The notes beneath the pieces were generated by a model. It was given only the letters and a program-made list of their open reading frames with translations. It searched no databases and was not told where the DNA came from. Source: Acrocarpospora corrugata (GTDB taxonomy: Bacteria > Actinomycetota > Actinomycetes > Streptosporangiales > Streptosporangiaceae). Taken from it: 64,000 nucleotides of DNA. A program made the position numbers and the translations under genes. The DNA lies in the NCBI RefSeq assembly GCF_009687845.1, contig NZ_BLAD01000047.1, positions 1 through 64,000 of the forward strand. Direction: 5' to 3'. Of the stretch, positions 60,491 through 64,000 are shown piece by piece; the stretch's first letter is position 1; every line of letters begins with the position of its first letter.

Positions 60491-61687
60491 TCAGGAAATT
60501 TCCGGTGCGACGCGGGGTTCGACGATCGTGGGGGCGAAACGCGCGGCCAGTTCCGATTCCACGAGGGCCGCCATCATGGTGCCCGTGCGTTTCCAGGTGA
60601 ACTCCTGCGCCCAGGACCGGCAGGCGGCGCCGATCTCGGCTCGGGCCGACGGTTCGGTGAGTTCCTTCAGCGCGCGGTCCACCACGTCGGCCAGGTGTTC
60701 CCCTTCGGCCGCGAGCCAGCCGGTCAGCCCGTCCCGGACGGAGTCGCGTAAGCCCGCCACGCCGTACGCGACGGTGGGGACGCCGAGGGCGGCGGCCTCG
60801 ATCACGGTGAGGCCCCAGCCCTCGAACTCGGAGGCGGTGACGTGCAGGGTCGCCGCGCCGAGCAGGCGGAACTTCGCCTCTTCCGGCAGGTGACCATGTA
60901 GGGCGACTTTTCCGGATAATTGGCGGGCTCCCACCATTTGGGTGAGTGGCTCGAACTCCGGCCCCCGGCCGATGACGTGCACCCGCAGGCCCGGCCACCG
61001 GTCGGCGAGCAGGTCGGCCAGTTCGACCACGCGCGCCACCCGTTTGTGCGCGACCAGCCGCCCGAGAAAGACCAGCGCGGGTTCGCCGAGCGCCGGGTCG
61101 GGCGGGACTTCTTCGGCGGTGGTCGCTCCCCCGTTCGGGATGACCTGGATCGGCGCGGTCCAGCCGAGTCGTTCCCGCAGGTCGCGCTTCGACGATTCGG
61201 ACACGGTGACCGTACGGCACCGGCGGTAGAGGCGGCGCGCCACCGGGCCTTCGACGAAACATCCGATCCGGGCCAGCCAGGGCGGGAAGAAGGCCCAGAA
61301 CTGGCGGTCGTGCACGTGGTGGATGAGTGAGATCACCGGTGTCCGGCGGGGCAGTACGGCGGGGGCGAAGAAGGGGATGCCGTTCATGCAGTCCACGACC
61401 AGGTCGAGGCGGCGGCGGTGGAGTAGCAGCCAGAGCGCGGCGAGCGGGTAGAGGGTGTAGCGGTTGCCCATCCGATGCAGCGTGACGCCTTGCCGTATCT
61501 CGAATCTCGGCTGGTCGGGTTCGCGGGCGGTGACGAACGAGACGTGGGCGCCGGCGGTGACCAGGTGGGTGGCGACCCGCCAGGCGTACTCCTCGGCGCC
61601 GCCCGCGACGGACTGGAGTGGTTCGCGGAAGTTCAGAATGGCAACCCAAGCGCCCGATAAGCCAGGGCTGATCTGAGAATTGCTCAT
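60491..61687 (-). CDS. Glycosyltransferase family 4
   Basis: A 398-residue cytosolic GT-B enzyme. The N-terminal domain has VAGGAEEYAWRVATHLVTAG for the acceptor side. The C-terminal domain has LVFLGRLVAHKRVARVVELA and FEGWGLTVIEAAALGVPTVAYGVAGLRD, with the donor-binding E-x7-E pattern. The ATG at 61687 begins MSNSQISPGL and follows GGAAAA. It lies within the envelope locus, tail to tail with the methyltransferase gene. Donor and acceptor are unknown. Confidence 0.88.
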   Translation of the reverse strand: MSNSQISPGLSGAWVAILNFREPLQSVAGGAEEYAWRVATHLVTAGAHVSFVTAREPDQPRFEIRQGVTLHRMGNRYTLYPLAALWLLLHRRRLDLVVDCMNGIPFFAPAVLPRRTPVISLIHHVHDRQFWAFFPPWLARIGCFVEGPVARRLYRRCRTVTVSESSKRDLRERLGWTAPIQVIPNGGATTAEEVPPDPALGEPALVFLGRLVAHKRVARVVELADLLADRWPGLRVHVIGRGPEFEPLTQMVGARQLSGKVALHGHLPEEAKFRLLGAATLHVTASEFEGWGLTVIEAAALGVPTVAYGVAGLRDSVRDGLTGWLAAEGEHLADVVDRALKELTEPSARAEIGAACRSWAQEFTWKRTGTMMAALVESELAARFAPTIVEPRVAPEIS

Positions 61688-61781
61688 GTTTTCCACGGCG
61701 TCTCCTCCCGGAGCGGCGCTTTCGGGCATGGCTCACGCCAAGGTCAGACCTGAAGGGGATCTCCGCCGCGGACGGGAAAGG

Positions 61782-61913
61782 TCAGCGGGTGCCGTAGTTG
61801 TAGAGAGGTTTGTCCGGGGGTTCCAAGCTTGGCGAGGCGACATTGATGACGGCCGCCGAGGCGAGTCCCGCGAGCACAGCCCCGATCGCCACAGCCACGA
61901 ACACCTTCAACAC
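61782..61913 (-). CDS. DUF2613-type small membrane/secreted peptide
   Basis: A 43-residue protein: VLKVFVAVAIGAVLAGLASA, one hydrophobic helix, then an outside tail ending KPLYNYGTR. DUF2613 proteins have this form (helix, short Pro-rich tail with YG near the end) and in mycobacteria one is encoded beside aftD. The GTG start follows GGGAGAA with good spacing. It probably anchors or assists an arabinan-biosynthesis complex, by association only. Confidence 0.7.
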   Translation of the reverse strand: MLKVFVAVAIGAVLAGLASAAVINVASPSLEPPDKPLYNYGTR

Positions 61914-61955
61914 CGGCTTCTCCCTTCTGCAGGTTCCAGCGCAGTGTGCCGAGAG

Positions 61956-61969
61956 TAGAACGTGATACA
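61956..61969. promoter_or_regulatory. Envelope-locus palindrome, copy 5 (weaker)
   Basis: TAGAACGTGATACA, 43 bases upstream of the DUF2613 start. The left half is exact and the right half departs at two positions. Confidence 0.4.
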
Positions 61970-62050
61970 GGTAATAGGCCAGAGACCTTCCCAAACCGTG
62001 ATAAATGAAGCTACCGCTTGGTATGGGCCGAAATTTCGGGTTATTGCTGG

Positions 62051-63583
62051 TTACAGGCGCAACAGGAGGAGGCTTTCGCCACGGAATATCGGGGTCACGT
62101 CCTGGAGCTTCAACAGGAACTCGTTCTCGTTGGCGTGGCTGACGAGGATGTAGCGGATCCCGGCGGCGGCCAGCCGGGGGGCGGCCGGTCCCGGTTCTGC
62201 GAGTAGCGCGCCCACCCGGCGGGCCAGCGGGTCCTCGGCGGTGACTGCGATCGTCCCGGACTCCCGCGATTCGATCATCAGCGTGTCGTTCCAGACCACC
62301 CGGCGGGCGAAGAGTTTGGTCGCCGGGTCGAGGATGACCTGGCCGCCCGTCCACCGGAACACCCGATGCGCCCGCCAGGGCAGCGACACCAGCGCGCCCG
62401 GGGCGGGATCCGCGTTGACGATCCGCTGCACCTGCCGCCATTCGGCCGGATAGTCGGCCGCCGTCAGCCTCCCGAAGGCCCCGATCGCCAGCGTCGGCAA
62501 CACCAGCACGGGCACCACGACCGCGGCCAGGCCGAACCTGCCGCGCGCGAACGACGCGAGCCCGAGTGCCAGAACCAGGGCCAGCGGCGCCAGGTACACC
62601 TGGCCGTCCCGGAGTGGCCCGAAGGCCGGCCACCAGCTGATCAGGGTTTTCAGCGCGTCCGGCAGGAAGGCGCCGAGGCAGGCGATCCCGAGCCCGAGCG
62701 CGGCGGCGACGGCCAAGCCGCTCAGCGCCGGGTCGCGGCTGCGCCTGAGCAGCCGGGCGAAACCCCAGATGGCGATGGCCGAGACGAGGAGACGGATGGT
62801 CGCCGACGCCCAGGAGCCCTGGCCCGGTACGCCCGCCTCGGCGTTCCAGATGCCGCCCAGCGAGAGCAGGCTGCCGACGGTGCCGAAGGGGCCGTCCGCG
62901 CGGGCGGCGAAGGCGTCCACCCCGGCGGGATCAGTGGCCGCGCCCGAGCGCAGAGCGGGGATGAGCCATGGCAGGCTGAACACGGCGGCGACCGTGCTGG
63001 CGGTGGCAATCGCGCGCCATCGTTCGGGGTGCCGGGCGGTGACCGGTAGTACCGCGAGCAGGGTGACCAGCATGGCCTGGAAGCCGCCGACGGCTGCGGG
63101 GATCAGGGCGATCGCGAACCGGCGTACCCCGCTTTGGGCGGCGGCGCGGACGGCCCATGGCAGTCCGGCGTATCCCAGGAGGAGCGCCCACTGACCGAGT
63201 AGCAGGCGCTGGGCCAGGTACAGGTTCCAGGCGTAGAAGGCGGCGGCGACCAGGCGGGCGGCGGTCCGGTCGCGGGGCACCAGCGCCGCCGCTCCCGTCG
63301 CGGCCAGCAGGAAGATCCCGAGCAGGATGAGCTTCTGGACGAGCATGGCGGGGATCGGGTACGACAGGACGGCCACGACGAGGTCGCTGGGAACCGACCT
63401 GGGGAATCCCCCTAAGTCCCGAAATATGGGTGGATCGGGGACGAAGACCATGTCGTAGCGGAGGGTGAAGCCCGGCGCCAGGGCGGGACCGAGGGCGAGC
63501 ATGCCTAGCAGCACTCCGAGCAGGGCCGGCGAAAGCCGTACGAGGAGGGAGCGCTGCTTTCCGACGCTGATTTCCGGGATCAC
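62051..63583 (-). CDS. Polytopic membrane protein, GT-C-like
   Basis: A 510-residue protein with about twelve helices. An early loop holds YDMVFVPDPPIFRDLGGFPR, whose acidic residue lies where GT-C enzymes bind polyprenyl-phosphate sugars. A short extracytoplasmic C-terminal domain ends ENEFLLKLQDVTPIFRGESL. It resembles uncharacterised membrane proteins encoded near arabinan and lipoglycan genes. It is probably a glycosyltransferase of the same pathway, but no exact family is recognised. Confidence 0.7.
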   Translation of the reverse strand: MIPEISVGKQRSLLVRLSPALLGVLLGMLALGPALAPGFTLRYDMVFVPDPPIFRDLGGFPRSVPSDLVVAVLSYPIPAMLVQKLILLGIFLLAATGAAALVPRDRTAARLVAAAFYAWNLYLAQRLLLGQWALLLGYAGLPWAVRAAAQSGVRRFAIALIPAAVGGFQAMLVTLLAVLPVTARHPERWRAIATASTVAAVFSLPWLIPALRSGAATDPAGVDAFAARADGPFGTVGSLLSLGGIWNAEAGVPGQGSWASATIRLLVSAIAIWGFARLLRRSRDPALSGLAVAAALGLGIACLGAFLPDALKTLISWWPAFGPLRDGQVYLAPLALVLALGLASFARGRFGLAAVVVPVLVLPTLAIGAFGRLTAADYPAEWRQVQRIVNADPAPGALVSLPWRAHRVFRWTGGQVILDPATKLFARRVVWNDTLMIESRESGTIAVTAEDPLARRVGALLAEPGPAAPRLAAAGIRYILVSHANENEFLLKLQDVTPIFRGESLLLLRL

Positions 63584-63613
63584 TGTCGCCGATGATATTG
63601 AGCTGTAACTCCG

Positions 63614-63725
63614 CGGCGCCGCCGTAACTGGGGTGCCGTATCGAGGCGTTCAGCCGTTCGAGAGCTGCTCGGTGCCGCCGTAACTGGGGTGCGGTACCGA
63701 GGTGTTCAGCCGTTCGAGAGCTGCG
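63614..63725. repeat. Two tandem 56-bp repeats
   Basis: Copies at 63614-63669 and 63670-63725 differ at about five positions and share GCCGCCGTAACTGGGGTGC and GTTCAGCCGTTCGAGAGCTG. A third copy begins and stops after about six bases. They lie 31 bases upstream of a membrane-protein gene and are non-coding. Confidence 0.75.
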
Positions 63726-63792
63726 CGGTGCGCCGCAAATCGCAGGGGCGGCGTGGTGGGTTTTGGAGTTGACGGAATCGCCGTGAAAGGTG

Positions 63793-64000
63793 CTACGCGG
63801 CGCAGAACTCGTTGCCTTCCGGGTCCTGCATGATGCACCAGTGTCCGGCAGGTCCCTTGTTCACTTCGCGGACGCGGGTCGCGCCCAGGTCCTCCAGCCG
63901 CGCCACCAGCTTGTCGAGGCCACCAGGCTCACCGTGGACATCAATGTGCAGGCGGTTCTTGCCCGTCTTGCCCTCGGGGACATCCTGGAAGAGCAGTCGC
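63793..64000 (-). CDS. VOC-family protein, 5' end outside the window
   Basis: The last 68 residues are visible. NRLHIDVHG carries a metal-ligand His, LVARLEDLGATRV is the helix, and HWCIMQDPEGNEFCAA is the terminal strand pair with the closing Glu. This is the C-terminal half of a glyoxalase-like VOC domain (DUF/PF18029-like). The start lies beyond the right edge. Confidence 0.82.
   Translation of the reverse strand, partial: RLLFQDVPEGKTGKNRLHIDVHGEPGGLDKLVARLEDLGATRVREVNKGPAGHWCIMQDPEGNEFCAA

Noticed and set aside
47243-63583. Secondary-metabolite biosynthetic cluster
   Set aside because: No polyketide, peptide or terpene synthase; gene content is that of envelope polysaccharide/lipid modification.
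63614-63725. CRISPR array
   Set aside because: Only two directly adjacent 56-bp copies without spacers and no cas genes nearby.

Overview
The window is high-GC actinobacterial chromosome. Sigma-factor gene pairs, CGNR zinc-finger regulators, a CU044_5270-type protein, SCO2524-, DUF6493- and DUF2254-family proteins and a large AftD-like arabinosyltransferase locus all point to a soil filamentous actinomycete. Streptosporangiales (a Nonomuraea or Streptosporangium relative) is my best guess. I see no tRNA, rRNA, CRISPR array or intact mobile element.

Layout. 1-8.6 kb: a partial RidA gene, a DHA2 efflux pump with a methyltransferase under a divergent XRE-cupin regulator, a secreted PepX peptidase, and a two-gene regulator operon divergent from a short PEP-utilising phosphotransferase that is followed by a histidine phosphatase. 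8.6-10.3 kb: a rifamycin-associated element (RAE) in front of rox, a rifampicin monooxygenase. 10.4-18.7 kb: two sigma-factor units (ECF with a CU044_5270 protein; ECF41 with DoxX), two CGNR regulators flanking a deletion scar, a hydrolase, and a VOC/HxlR pair. 18.9-26.1 kb: a histidine kinase, a TetR-MMPL operon with a perfect 33-bp operator, and a DUF2254 protein. 26.1-28.6 kb: a second, near-identical RAE control region, a fossil of a glycosyltransferase, then helR, the RNA-polymerase-protecting helicase-like ATPase. 28.7-47 kb: SDR/LysR pair, a SCO2524-family gene broken by four frameshifts, an SsuABC-type importer, a TetR facing an orphan promoter, a Ser/Thr kinase, a second Rox-like monooxygenase behind a 16-codon leader ORF and hairpin, a DUF6493 protein, and a stretch holding copies of pieces of other genes in the window. 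47.2-63.6 kb: a cell-envelope locus (two DUF3068 proteins, methyltransferases, three acyltransferase-3 domains of which two are fused, AftD-like and other GT-C membrane proteins, a GT4, and a DUF2613 peptide), several of whose genes carry the same 14-bp palindrome just before their start.

The main theme is a dispersed rifamycin-resistance regulon. rox would destroy the drug and helR would protect RNA polymerase, and both sit behind the same RAE-containing control region. That region carries, at both sites, the remains of the start of a glycosyltransferase gene of the type that inactivates rifamycins. This suggests that one RAE-glycosyltransferase leader was copied in front of both genes. The second Rox paralogue lacks an RAE and appears instead to be controlled by leader-peptide attenuation, which may be the least described system here. 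A second theme is genome decay: many truncated or frameshifted genes lie between the intact operons.
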